Part shown: positions 27,624 through 36,406 of the stretch, piece after piece
Numbering within the stretch: position 1 is the first letter of the stretch
Layout: the number at the start of each line of letters is the position of its first letter
NCBI RefSeq assembly: GCF_003148625.1
Contig: NZ_QGGO01000009.1
Coordinates: forward strand, 1-64,000
Direction: 5' to 3'
DNA length: 64,000 nucleotides
DNA from: Arcicella aurantiaca
GTDB lineage: Bacteria > Bacteroidota > Bacteroidia > Cytophagales > Spirosomataceae
Made by a program: the position numbers and the translations under genes
The notes under the pieces: model-generated
Database searches by the model: none
What the model was told of the DNA's origin: nothing
Seen by the model: the letters and a program-made list of their open reading frames with translations, nothing else

Positions 27624-30479
27624 ATGGAAAAGAAATTTTACTTGCCCGCCCTTGTAATTTTCGTTTTGTTAACATTCGGAGTTAATGCTCAGCGAATGAA
27701 ATTTCATAGGATTACCGCTGAAATTGAACCTCAAAAATTAGCGTATTTGTTTAGTAATGGTTTGGAAATTGACCATTTCAATTATGAGAATAAAAAGAAT
27801 TTCACCGCCGAAATTTCTGATAGTGACCTCTCATTATTGAAAAAAAATAATGTTAAAGTAACTTATATTGTGGAGGATTTAGAGAAAAATCTAACAAAAT
27901 ATAATCAGGATATAGATAAAAAAGCCTCGAAAAATGCTAAAATGGCTGTCACAACGCCAAGTAATTTTGCCTTAGGGTCGTATGGAGGATATTTTACTTT
28001 TGCAGAATTACAGACGATTTTGGACAATATGCGAGCATTGTATCCAAATCTTATTTCAGCCAAAAGTAGTATCGGAACAACTGTTGAAGGAAGAAATGTT
28101 TTTATGGTAAAAATTAGCGACAATCCAGATGTAGATGAAGCCGAACCTGAGATGTTCTTCAATGCTGTTCACCACGCCCGTGAACCCATGAGTATGAGTC
28201 AGTTAATTTTCTTTATGTGGCATATTTTAGAAAACTATAATACTGATAAAGAGATTAGAACTTTGGTTAATAGTACAGAGTTATATCTTGTTCCATGTGT
28301 GAATCCTGATGGTTATGTTTATAATCAAGGAACTAATCCGAGTGGTGGAGGAATGTGGAGAAAAAATCGTAAGAATAATGGAAATAACACTTATGGCGTT
28401 GATATAAATCGTAATTATGGTTTTCAATGGGGAATTGACAATACAGGTTCTTCTCCAACAACGAGTTCAGAAACCTATAGAGGCCCATCTGCTTTTTCTG
28501 AGCCAGAAACGCAAATTATTAGAAATTTTTGTAATGCCCATACTTTTACACTTTCAATGGATTTCCATGCTTATGGTAATTATTGTATTCACCCGTATGG
28601 TTACGCTACAACGAATACCAACCCAGAATTAAGTTTATTTCAACAAATGGGTTCTTTTTTTGTAGCTGAAAATGGTTTTGTTTCGGGTAATGCAATGCAA
28701 ACCGTTGCTTATACCGCCAACGGTGCAGGTGATGACTGGAAATATGGAGAACAAACTACGAAGGGTAAAATTTACAGTTTTACGCCCGAAATTGGCCCTG
28801 CCGCTGAAGGTTTTTACCCTGCTTCTTCCCGAATTATTCCCCTTTGTAATACTACTGTTGAAATGAATAAAAAGGCGATGAAGGTTGCGACTTTCTTTGC
28901 CAAAGTAACGCCAACGGCTAATCAAACATTGTCATCAACAAGTGGTACGTTAACGTATTCAATTCAAAATTTTAGTGTAAAACCTGCTTCTTATACAGTT
29001 TCAATTGCACCAATATCAAGTGCTATTACTTCAGTTGGTGCAGCAAAAACGTACAATACTTTAACGTTATTACAATCACAAAGTGATAATATCGCTTTTA
29101 CAATTGACTCCGCAACACCGTATGGTACAACGCTACAATTTGCTATTACGGTTAATAATGGACTTTCTCCACAAACTGATACCGTAAGTGTAATGTATAA
29201 TTGTGCTACGCCAAATAATCTTGCTACTTCAAATGTGACGCTCAATAGTGCAACTTTGAGTTGGGGAGCAGTGGCAGGTGCTACAAGTTATTATGTTTCG
29301 TACAAAAACAGTGCAAGTGCTACATGGTCGGCTGATACGTTGGTGAGTAGTACAAGTTTTAGTCTTAATGGTTTAACACAAAGCCAAACTTATAATTGGA
29401 GAGTGAGAACCTCGACTTGTAGTAATTATTCGCAAGGAAATTTTACAACATTATCACCTTGTTTAGCTCCAACAACGCCAACTACTTCAGCGATAACTTC
29501 AACAAGTGCTACTTTAAATTGGGGTGCTGTTTCAGGAGCAACCAATTATACGGTTGAATATAAATTGGCGAGTTCGGCTACATGGATTACCGCAACAAGT
29601 ACCAATACAACAACCAGTTACGCCTTGTCTGGATTGACGCTTTCAAGCACTTATGACTGGCGAGTAAAAGCAAATTGTGCATCTGGAAGTAGTACTTATG
29701 CTACTGGACAATTTACCACATCATCTATTACGTATTGTGCTTCAAAAGGAACAAATTTGACCTATATGTGGATGGATTATGTACAATTAGGCTCAATTAA
29801 TCGTACTTCTGGAAAAGATGCAGGCTATTATAATGGCACGGCACTTTCAACTAATACAGTGAGAGGGGCGAGCCAAACCATTACTTTTTCAGCAGGATTT
29901 ACCAGTACAGTTTACACCATGTATTGGAGAGTTTGGATAGATTATAACAAAAATGGCGTTTTCACAGACGCAGGAGAACAAGTGGTAAGTACAACTTTTA
30001 ATGGAGCAGGAAATAAAACAGGAACATTTACTATTCCGACAACGGCTCTTTTGGGAACAACCAGAATGCGAGTTTCTGCAAAATATGGAGCATATCCAAC
30101 ATCATGCGAAACATTTACTTATGGTGAAGTAGAAGATTATACAATAAACATTACGGCTACGGCTCAAATAAATGCTTTAGCAAGAGTTGATGGCATGGAA
30201 AGTCAAGATAATTCTTTCTTAGATTTTAACTCAAATGATGTAACGGCTTATCCAAATCCTGTAACTGATATTGTTACAATTCGTTTGAATTATAATACTA
30301 TTGATGAACCGAAAAAAGTGAAAATGACTACTGCCAATGGTTTTGAACTTGGAACTAAAGAAGTTATTTTAGAAAATAATGAATTCAAAATTGACACAAA
30401 GGGCTTGAAAACTGGAATGTATTTTATTTCAGTACAAGAAGCTGATAAACAAAAGGTTGTGAAGATAATTAAGGAGTAA
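27624..30479 (+). CDS. Secreted M14 zinc carboxypeptidase with FN3, GEVED and T9SS sorting domains
   Basis: A 951-residue exported peptidase. After the signal peptide (about 1-22) and a propeptide comes the M14 domain (about 115-425), with zinc ligands His184 and Glu187 in HHARE, substrate-binding NPDGY and NRNYG, third ligand His315 in DFHAYG, and catalytic Glu389 in FTPEIGP. It should remove C-terminal residues from proteins or peptides. Two fibronectin III domains follow (about 528-610 and 613-702), then a GEVED domain (IDYNKNGVFTDAGE near 772, GEVEDYTI near 834). The C-terminal type A sorting domain of type IX secretion (AYPNPVTDIVTI ... GLKTGMYFISV) spans about 873-951. It is therefore exported to the cell surface or medium by T9SS. 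It stands alone with its own terminator. Confidence 0.95.
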   Translation: MEKKFYLPALVIFVLLTFGVNAQRMKFHRITAEIEPQKLAYLFSNGLEIDHFNYENKKNFTAEISDSDLSLLKKNNVKVTYIVEDLEKNLTKYNQDIDKKASKNAKMAVTTPSNFALGSYGGYFTFAELQTILDNMRALYPNLISAKSSIGTTVEGRNVFMVKISDNPDVDEAEPEMFFNAVHHAREPMSMSQLIFFMWHILENYNTDKEIRTLVNSTELYLVPCVNPDGYVYNQGTNPSGGGMWRKNRKNNGNNTYGVDINRNYGFQWGIDNTGSSPTTSSETYRGPSAFSEPETQIIRNFCNAHTFTLSMDFHAYGNYCIHPYGYATTNTNPELSLFQQMGSFFVAENGFVSGNAMQTVAYTANGAGDDWKYGEQTTKGKIYSFTPEIGPAAEGFYPASSRIIPLCNTTVEMNKKAMKVATFFAKVTPTANQTLSSTSGTLTYSIQNFSVKPASYTVSIAPISSAITSVGAAKTYNTLTLLQSQSDNIAFTIDSATPYGTTLQFAITVNNGLSPQTDTVSVMYNCATPNNLATSNVTLNSATLSWGAVAGATSYYVSYKNSASATWSADTLVSSTSFSLNGLTQSQTYNWRVRTSTCSNYSQGNFTTLSPCLAPTTPTTSAITSTSATLNWGAVSGATNYTVEYKLASSATWITATSTNTTTSYALSGLTLSSTYDWRVKANCASGSSTYATGQFTTSSITYCASKGTNLTYMWMDYVQLGSINRTSGKDAGYYNGTALSTNTVRGASQTITFSAGFTSTVYTMYWRVWIDYNKNGVFTDAGEQVVSTTFNGAGNKTGTFTIPTTALLGTTRMRVSAKYGAYPTSCETFTYGEVEDYTINITATAQINALARVDGMESQDNSFLDFNSNDVTAYPNPVTDIVTIRLNYNTIDEPKKVKMTTANGFELGTKEVILENNEFKIDTKGLKTGMYFISVQEADKQKVVKIIKE

Positions 30480-30500
30480 ATTATTGATTGCATTTTACAT

Positions 30501-30535
30501 AAAAAATCCTCTTGAAAATCAAGAGGATTTTTTTA
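30501..30535. terminator. Terminator between M14 and GH92 genes
   Basis: AAAAAATCCTCTTGA (30501-30515) pairs with TCAAGAGGATTTTTT (30519-30533), a strong stem with a 3-base loop and T run. It serves two convergent genes. Confidence 0.9.
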
Positions 30536-30542
30536 TTTGTTT

Positions 30543-32831
30543 CTATTTCTTCAATTCATTGGTCATCGAATAAGGAAAATCTGAATCAGCAATTCCTTTT
30601 GTTTTATTAGGTTTTGAAGACATCATCAAGTTTAATGTTCCACCTTTCATGACATCGTTGTAATTCAAGAAGTTTTTAGAATATCCAACATTATTCAATT
30701 TCGCACCTGAAACATAGACATTATTGGCATTGTTTTCTGGAGCAACAATCGTGAACGTTTTTCCATTTTGTAAACTAATTGTAGCTTTTTTGAATAATGG
30801 AGAACCCAACACATATTGGTCGGTAGCAGGAGCAACTGGGTACATTCCCAAAGCAGAAAATACATACCAAGCGGAGGTTTGTCCATTGTCTTCATCACCA
30901 CAAAGTCCGTCTGGATTAGCAGAATAAAGCTTTTTCATAATATTTCTAACATGATATTGCGTTTTCCAAGGCTCGCCCGCATAGTTGTACAAATATGGCA
31001 TGTGTTGAATAGGCTGATTTCCATGTGCATATTGCCCCATATTCATCACTAACATTTCCGTAATTTCATGAATCTGAATACCGTAATATGAATAATCAAA
31101 AGTTGGAGGTGATGAGAAAACAGAATCTAATTTTGACACAAAGTTTTTCTTGCCACCCATCAAATCTACTAAACCTTGTACGTCGTGAAATACGCACCAA
31201 GTCCAGTGCCAAGAACAACCTTCTGTAAAGGCATCACCCCATTTGTCGGGTCTGAAAGGCGATTGAAAACTTCCATCTTTATTTTTTCCACGAACAAAAT
31301 TGATAGATTTATCAAACACATTACGATAGTTTTGAGCCCTTTTAGCGTACAAATCAATTTCACTTTGGGGTTTATTCAGTGATTTTGCCAATTTCCAAAT
31401 CGTGAAATCATCATAAGCGTATTCGAGTGTACGAGCCGTATTTTCGTTAATCCCTACATCGTAAGGAACATATCCTAAATCGTTGTAATATTTAGCTCCC
31501 AAACGTCCAACTGAACTCAAAGGCCCTTCGTTTTTTGTATTTTTAGTGATGGCTTCGTACAATGTTTCAATGTTGCTTTTTCCAACACCTTTTAAATAAG
31601 CATCAGAAATAATGGAAGCCGAATTTGACCCAACCATACAATCTCTATGCCCTGGACTTGCCCATTCTGGTAACCAACCACCTTCTTTATAAGTATTGGC
31701 TAAACCTTCCATAATTTGATTGTTCATTTCTGGGTACATTAAATTGAAAAGAGGAAAAACGGCTCTGAATGTATCCCAAAAACCATTATCGGTAAACATA
31801 TAGCCACTTTCAACTTTGCCATTGTAAGGACTATAATGCACAATTTTATTGTCTTTTCCAATTTCATAAAACTTTCTTGGGAACAGCATGGTGTGATACA
31901 AAGCGGTGTAAAAAGTTCTCATTTCATCAACAGAACCGCCTTCAACTTTGATTCGGTTAAGTTGAGTATTCCATGAATTTGCCCCTTTTTCAACCAATTG
32001 GTCGAAAGTTTGGTTACCAATTTCCGACTGCAAATTCAATTCAGCTTGTTCTGCACTGATAAATGATGACGCAATTTTTAGATTAACTTGCTCATTCGTT
32101 TTGGTTTTAAAGCGAATGATACTTCCAGCGTGTTTGCTTTCAACTTCTGAGACATTAACTTGAATATCACCATCTTTTACGCCGAAAATCTCTTCAAATT
32201 CTTTGTCAACATAGATGACAAAATAGTTTTTGAAATTATCAGGCACACCTCCCGACGAGTTACGAGCATAACCAACGATTTTTCTTTCTTTTGGAAAAAC
32301 CTTCACCATCGAATTTTTGAAGAAACCGTCGATAATTAAGTACGCTTTATCCGTTTGAGGATAGGTAATTCTAAATCTCGCAGCACGTTCAGTTGGCGTG
32401 ATTTCAACAGTCGTGTTGTAGTCAGAAAGATAGGCTTTGTAATAATTTGGTTTAGAAACCTCCGCCTTATGCGAAAACCACGACTCACGCTTATTTTCAT
32501 CAAAAACGAGTTTTTCAGTAGTAGCAAAAATGGAAAAAGCACCATAATCATTAATCCATGGAGAAGGTTGGTGCGTTTGTTTAAAGCCTCTGATTTTGTT
32601 GCTGGCGTATTGATAACACCAACCATCGCCCATTTTATTAGTTTGCGGAGTCCAGAAATTCATACCCCAAGGTAATGCAATGGCAGGATAAGTATTACCA
32701 TTCGAGAAATCAAAACGAGAATCGCTACCGACTAAAGGATTGACGTATTGTAGTAACTTTTCTTGTTTGGCAGTTTGTCCGAAGGCAATAACGGCAAGGA
32801 AGACCAACGATGAAGTCAATAATTTTTTCAT
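30543..32831 (-). CDS. GH92 family alpha-mannosidase
   Basis: A 762-residue exported exo-mannosidase. It has a signal peptide (cleavage near AFGQ-TA, about residue 19), an N-terminal beta-sandwich starting YVNPLVGSDS...GNTYPAIALPWGMNFWTPQT, and an (alpha/alpha)6 barrel. GH92 blocks are DNGFWDTFRAVFPLFNLMYPE, YKEGGWLPEWASPGHRDCMVGSNSASIISDAYLKG, and GDEDNGQTSAWYVFSALGMYPV, which carries the general acid and calcium region. GH92 enzymes are calcium-dependent and usually cleave alpha-1,2 or alpha-1,3 mannosides of N-glycans or yeast mannan. With GH130 nearby it suggests use of mannose-containing glycans, although no SusC/D pair accompanies them here. Confidence 0.96.
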   Translation of the reverse strand: MKKLLTSSLVFLAVIAFGQTAKQEKLLQYVNPLVGSDSRFDFSNGNTYPAIALPWGMNFWTPQTNKMGDGWCYQYASNKIRGFKQTHQPSPWINDYGAFSIFATTEKLVFDENKRESWFSHKAEVSKPNYYKAYLSDYNTTVEITPTERAARFRITYPQTDKAYLIIDGFFKNSMVKVFPKERKIVGYARNSSGGVPDNFKNYFVIYVDKEFEEIFGVKDGDIQVNVSEVESKHAGSIIRFKTKTNEQVNLKIASSFISAEQAELNLQSEIGNQTFDQLVEKGANSWNTQLNRIKVEGGSVDEMRTFYTALYHTMLFPRKFYEIGKDNKIVHYSPYNGKVESGYMFTDNGFWDTFRAVFPLFNLMYPEMNNQIMEGLANTYKEGGWLPEWASPGHRDCMVGSNSASIISDAYLKGVGKSNIETLYEAITKNTKNEGPLSSVGRLGAKYYNDLGYVPYDVGINENTARTLEYAYDDFTIWKLAKSLNKPQSEIDLYAKRAQNYRNVFDKSINFVRGKNKDGSFQSPFRPDKWGDAFTEGCSWHWTWCVFHDVQGLVDLMGGKKNFVSKLDSVFSSPPTFDYSYYGIQIHEITEMLVMNMGQYAHGNQPIQHMPYLYNYAGEPWKTQYHVRNIMKKLYSANPDGLCGDEDNGQTSAWYVFSALGMYPVAPATDQYVLGSPLFKKATISLQNGKTFTIVAPENNANNVYVSGAKLNNVGYSKNFLNYNDVMKGGTLNLMMSSKPNKTKGIADSDFPYSMTNELKK

Positions 32832-32903
32832 GATATGTTTAGGAAAGATGTTGAGGTGTAAAAGTAGAATTTATTTGTATGGTTTTTATCCTGCTTGGGT
32901 TTA

Positions 32904-32941
32904 AATAGCAACGGTGCTGAAAATTCAGCACCGTTGCTATT
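32904..32941. terminator. Perfect 18-bp hairpin between HNH gene and GH92
   Basis: AATAGCAACGGTGCTGAA (32904-32921) is perfectly complementary to 32924-32941, with a 2-base loop. It follows the HNH gene on the minus strand and should end the defence-pair transcript before GH92. Confidence 0.8.
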
Positions 32942-32968
32942 ATTTTATATTTTGGCTTTTTAAAATTA

Positions 32969-33715
32969 CTAATCTAAAAAATCTTCTGGTAAATATTTTT
33001 TCACGCAAGAAAGTGAACGTAATAGCATGGTAAAATCAGATTTTCGAGAGAGAATATTTTTGATTTTACGCTCTGCTCTAATTTCTTCTTCAATATTGCT
33101 GCCTTTGACATTCAGCCATTCCATGATTAATCTAATTACTTCTCGCTCTTTTTTGTGGATAAGATGTCTTAATTCACCCGTTTTCTTTATTGAGTAGTCA
33201 TCTGTCCCATTGTGTATTTTATCCAATAATTTACAAGTATTTACAGCTTTGATATTAGTCTTGTTTAAAACATCAAAATAAGCTACACCGTTCATTTCTA
33301 AGGTGTATATAATTTCTTTTTCAACATCATCAATGGGAACGCACGGGTCTAAATAACCTCCATCAGGCTCATTTCGAGGTTTTGCCATATTGGCATCATG
33401 CGAGCATGGATACAAATTTGTCCATTCATATTTTAGTTCTGGAAATTGACCAAATGCTTTAGACCTAAAATGTTCAATATCCATTGCCCAAGAGTTCTCA
33501 AATTTTTGTTCCGTCAGATAACATTTTGAATGAAAATTACGGTCAAATGCTTCTAAAACATCAGAATTTCTATAAGAGATATTACTTTCAGGTTTTGAGG
33601 CATTTTTCCTGTCGTCATCCTCCAAACTGTTGTATGATGCAACTTTATCCAAATAGCTTTGAATTGCGGGATTATCTAAAGAAGTCGGTTTGTCACCTCT
33701 TGTAACATTAATCAT
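32969..33715 (-). CDS. HNH-type nuclease, PtuB-like (TIGR02646-like)
   Basis: A 248-residue protein with the layout of Septu PtuB nucleases. It opens with MINVTRGDKPTSL, resembling the MIxIxRxxxPxxL start of TIGR02646-type proteins. The HNH core is DIEHFRSK (His82), then YEWTNLYPC (Asn100) and ANMAK (Asn109, Lys112). The structural CxxC pairs usual in this family are degraded: CYLT at 65-68 and CSHDAN at 104-109 each keep a single Cys, so zinc binding is doubtful. The gene begins 19 bp after the ATPase gene on the same strand, which supports a two-gene unit. Inferred role: DNA cleavage during phage attack, gated by the ATPase. It could also be a different ATPase-HNH system. Confidence 0.75.
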   Translation of the reverse strand: MINVTRGDKPTSLDNPAIQSYLDKVASYNSLEDDDRKNASKPESNISYRNSDVLEAFDRNFHSKCYLTEQKFENSWAMDIEHFRSKAFGQFPELKYEWTNLYPCSHDANMAKPRNEPDGGYLDPCVPIDDVEKEIIYTLEMNGVAYFDVLNKTNIKAVNTCKLLDKIHNGTDDYSIKKTGELRHLIHKKEREVIRLIMEWLNVKGSNIEEEIRAERKIKNILSRKSDFTMLLRSLSCVKKYLPEDFLD

Positions 33716-33734
33716 AATAGTGGTAGATAATTAA

Positions 33735-34967
33735 TTATTCAGATATTTTAGCTTCTAATTCAAAACGCATAGTTGGAGAAATATAACGTTCATTTTCCTC
33801 CAAAATAGCTTTGAGTTGTTGATTTCTTAACGGAATATTATTTCTATTTTCCTTTAAAATAGTATTTACTTTTTCAAATAAATCATCAGCAAAGTCTGAA
33901 AATTCATTATCCAAACCAAAGTGAGAAACCATTAATTCTGAGAAGCTTTTACCTATTGCATCATCCGAAAGAACTTCTTTCGAAACTAAATCAAAAATGG
34001 TAACATTTTTAATGCTTGAAACAATAGCCGCCGAGTGTGAAGCTACTATAAACTGAACATTTGGAAATAATGTCGTAAGTATTGGGAGAACATTATATTG
34101 TAACGAATAATGAAGGTGAGTTTCAGGTTCGTCAATCAAAACAATTCCACATGGATTAAAAGTTAAATCATCTACATCTTCTCGTATTAACTCTACTCTT
34201 ACGAACAAATCCATAACTATACTTAACAATGCAGATATTCCGTCGGATAAATTGTTAAAGGATAGCTCTCGACCATCACCTAAAATAAATGTTATTTTAA
34301 GGGCATCTTTATTAAAAACTAATTTAAGTTTTTCGTCCTCAAATATTTTCCTAAAACACGATTCCAGTTGTTCAAAGAAAATGTTTATACTATTTATCCC
34401 ATCCTGATTATTTTCTAATTGTGCAAAAGCCTGAGCAACTTTTTTATTTATTAGAAATTGCATGAAATAATTAATGAAATAACTTGAAGACTGTGCATAG
34501 TTTTGTTCCAGTTGTTGCTTAAATTCATCTTGTCTTGTTGGAACTTTTACATCTTTTACATTACTACTTCGTTGGGTTGATAGATAGGTAAAAATTATTT
34601 CTTTTCTTGATTGAAAAAGTAATGGAACTATCTCAGTCCTAAACAATGGAGTGATTTTTTCAAATTCATCAACAGATTTTTCCCAATTGGGAACACTTGT
34701 TAAGTTAGAATTTCTCAAAGAATTATTGTTGAGCAATTCCCGTAAATTTTTTGCTTCAGTTATCGCATTTTTACCTTCGACAATTGCTTTTGTCAAATGC
34801 AAATTCAAATTCCTCAAAATCGTACTCTTTCCCGACCCATTTTTCCCAGTCAAAATCAAATGACTAAATGGCTGATGCTGTATCAAATCAATATTAAAGT
34901 TTTGATACGTATAACAATCGTTTACGTAGATAGATGTTATGTAAGGGAAATCTTCTGGTAAAATCAT
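33735..34967 (-). CDS. AAA/ABC-type ATPase, PtuA-like (Septu-type defence)
   Basis: A 410-residue SMC/ABC-class ATPase of the OLD/PtuA kind. It has a Walker A at GKNGSGKST (41-49), a signature-like LSFNNLSDGISALLS (235-249), a Walker B at GIVLIDEPETHLH (Asp279, Glu280) and a switch His311 in VASHSAA. A central helical region (about 95-230) replaces a long coiled coil. Sequence and size fit PtuA, the sensor-motor of Septu anti-phage systems, and its partner HNH gene follows directly. There is no TOPRIM domain as in OLD nucleases and no reverse transcriptase next door as in Ec78-type retrons. Function is inferred from the pair; no phage data can be read from sequence. Confidence 0.78.
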   Translation of the reverse strand: MILPEDFPYITSIYVNDCYTYQNFNIDLIQHQPFSHLILTGKNGSGKSTILRNLNLHLTKAIVEGKNAITEAKNLRELLNNNSLRNSNLTSVPNWEKSVDEFEKITPLFRTEIVPLLFQSRKEIIFTYLSTQRSSNVKDVKVPTRQDEFKQQLEQNYAQSSSYFINYFMQFLINKKVAQAFAQLENNQDGINSINIFFEQLESCFRKIFEDEKLKLVFNKDALKITFILGDGRELSFNNLSDGISALLSIVMDLFVRVELIREDVDDLTFNPCGIVLIDEPETHLHYSLQYNVLPILTTLFPNVQFIVASHSAAIVSSIKNVTIFDLVSKEVLSDDAIGKSFSELMVSHFGLDNEFSDFADDLFEKVNTILKENRNNIPLRNQQLKAILEENERYISPTMRFELEAKISE

Positions 34968-35003
34968 AATCTTGTTTTTTGTAAAAATAAGTCTAAAGCT
35001 AAT

Positions 35004-36287
35004 CTAAACCACCTCCTTCAAACTCTCCAAATTCGCATCCAAAATCGTTTGGATATGTTCATCTGTTAAAGCCGTTGATAAGAACATCGCTTCGTATTGA
35101 GAAGGAGCGAGGTAAATTCCACGTTTTAGCATGGCTTGGAAATATCTACCAAATAAGGCTGTATCAGAGGTTTTTGCGTCTTCAAAATTGTTTACAGGTT
35201 TATCTGTAAAGAATAAAGTAAACATTGAACCCACGTGGTTGAGGGTATAATTTAAGCCTATTTTTTCCATGTTGGCTTTCATTCCATTGGTTAATGTTGT
35301 CCCAATTTCTTCCAAACGGGTATAAACCGATGGATTTTCTGAAAGGTGCGTAAGCATTGCTTGTCCTGCTGCCATTGCAATCGGATTTCCCGAAAGTGTA
35401 CCTGCTTGATAAACTGGGCCTGCTGGCGAAACTACGTCCATAATTTCTTTTTTACCACCGTAAGCACCTACGGGCATTCCTCCACCGATGATTTTTCCCA
35501 TTGTGGTCATATCTGGAATTACCCCACAACGTTCTTGAAACCCACCTTTTGCCAAACGAAAACCCGTCATTACTTCATCAAAAATTAATACGATTCCTTC
35601 TTCGTCGCAAATTTTACGGAGTCCTTCCAAGAAACCTTCAACGGGTTTCACTAAGCCCATATTTCCAACTACGGGTTCAAGAATGATACAAGCAATTTGT
35701 CCTTTATTGGCATCAACTAAGGCTTGAACGGCTGCTAAATCATTGTATGGAGCAGTCAAAGTATCATTGGCAACACCTTTTGTTACCCCTGGACTGTCGG
35801 GTTCGCCAAAGGTCATTGCTCCCGAACCTGCGGCAATCAAAAACGAGTCGCCATGTCCGTGATAATTTCCTTCAAATTTTATCATTTTGTCTCTTCCTGT
35901 GTAGCCACGAGCCACACGCAAAGCTGACATGGTGGCTTCCGTTCCCGAATTTACCATGCGGACTTTCTCTACCGAAGGAACAATTGAGCAGATTAATTCT
36001 GCCATTTCAACTTCTCTACGAGTGGGAGCTCCGAAAGAAAAGCCTTTTTGAATAGCGTCTGAAACGGCTTTTTCTACTAATTCATGGGCGTGTCCCAAAA
36101 TCATTGGCCCCCAAGAATTAATAAGTTCGATGTAAGTATTTCCATCTTCATCGTATAGATATGCCCCTTTGGCAGATTTAATAAAAATTGGACTACCACC
36201 AACCGCACGGAAGGCACGCACTGGCGAATTAACGCCCCCAGGAATGTAATTTTTAGCTTTGTCGAAAAGTTGTTCGGATAAAGTCAT
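35004..36287 (-). CDS. hemL: Glutamate-1-semialdehyde 2,1-aminomutase
   Basis: Converts glutamate-1-semialdehyde to 5-aminolevulinate in C5-pathway tetrapyrrole synthesis, using pyridoxal phosphate. Hallmarks of this class III aminotransferase are the start ALxFDKAKNYIPGGVNSPVRAF-like segment, MVNSGTEATMSALRVARG (phosphate cup), LIFDEVMTGFR (Asp binding the pyridine nitrogen) and the Schiff-base Lys near residue 265 in MGKIIGGGMPVGAYGG. Length (427) is standard. It is a single core gene with short low-complexity spacers on both sides, and the Septu-like pair lies immediately downstream. Confidence 0.97.
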   Translation of the reverse strand: MTLSEQLFDKAKNYIPGGVNSPVRAFRAVGGSPIFIKSAKGAYLYDEDGNTYIELINSWGPMILGHAHELVEKAVSDAIQKGFSFGAPTRREVEMAELICSIVPSVEKVRMVNSGTEATMSALRVARGYTGRDKMIKFEGNYHGHGDSFLIAAGSGAMTFGEPDSPGVTKGVANDTLTAPYNDLAAVQALVDANKGQIACIILEPVVGNMGLVKPVEGFLEGLRKICDEEGIVLIFDEVMTGFRLAKGGFQERCGVIPDMTTMGKIIGGGMPVGAYGGKKEIMDVVSPAGPVYQAGTLSGNPIAMAAGQAMLTHLSENPSVYTRLEEIGTTLTNGMKANMEKIGLNYTLNHVGSMFTLFFTDKPVNNFEDAKTSDTALFGRYFQAMLKRGIYLAPSQYEAMFLSTALTDEHIQTILDANLESLKEVV

Positions 36288-36406
36288 AAGTTTTTTTCGT
36301 AAGTCTATAAGTTTCAGTCATAAGTCTATAAGTGTTATGTCAATGAGCTATTAAAAGTAAATATCTTACTTATTGACTAATGACTTACAGACTTGCCTTT
36401 ACATTC

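Noticed and set aside
32832-34967. Retron (reverse transcriptase plus PtuAB) instead of plain Septu
   Set aside because: No reverse transcriptase gene and no room for a structured msr-msd RNA: the flanking gaps are 36 and 137 bp, the latter mostly filled by a terminator hairpin.
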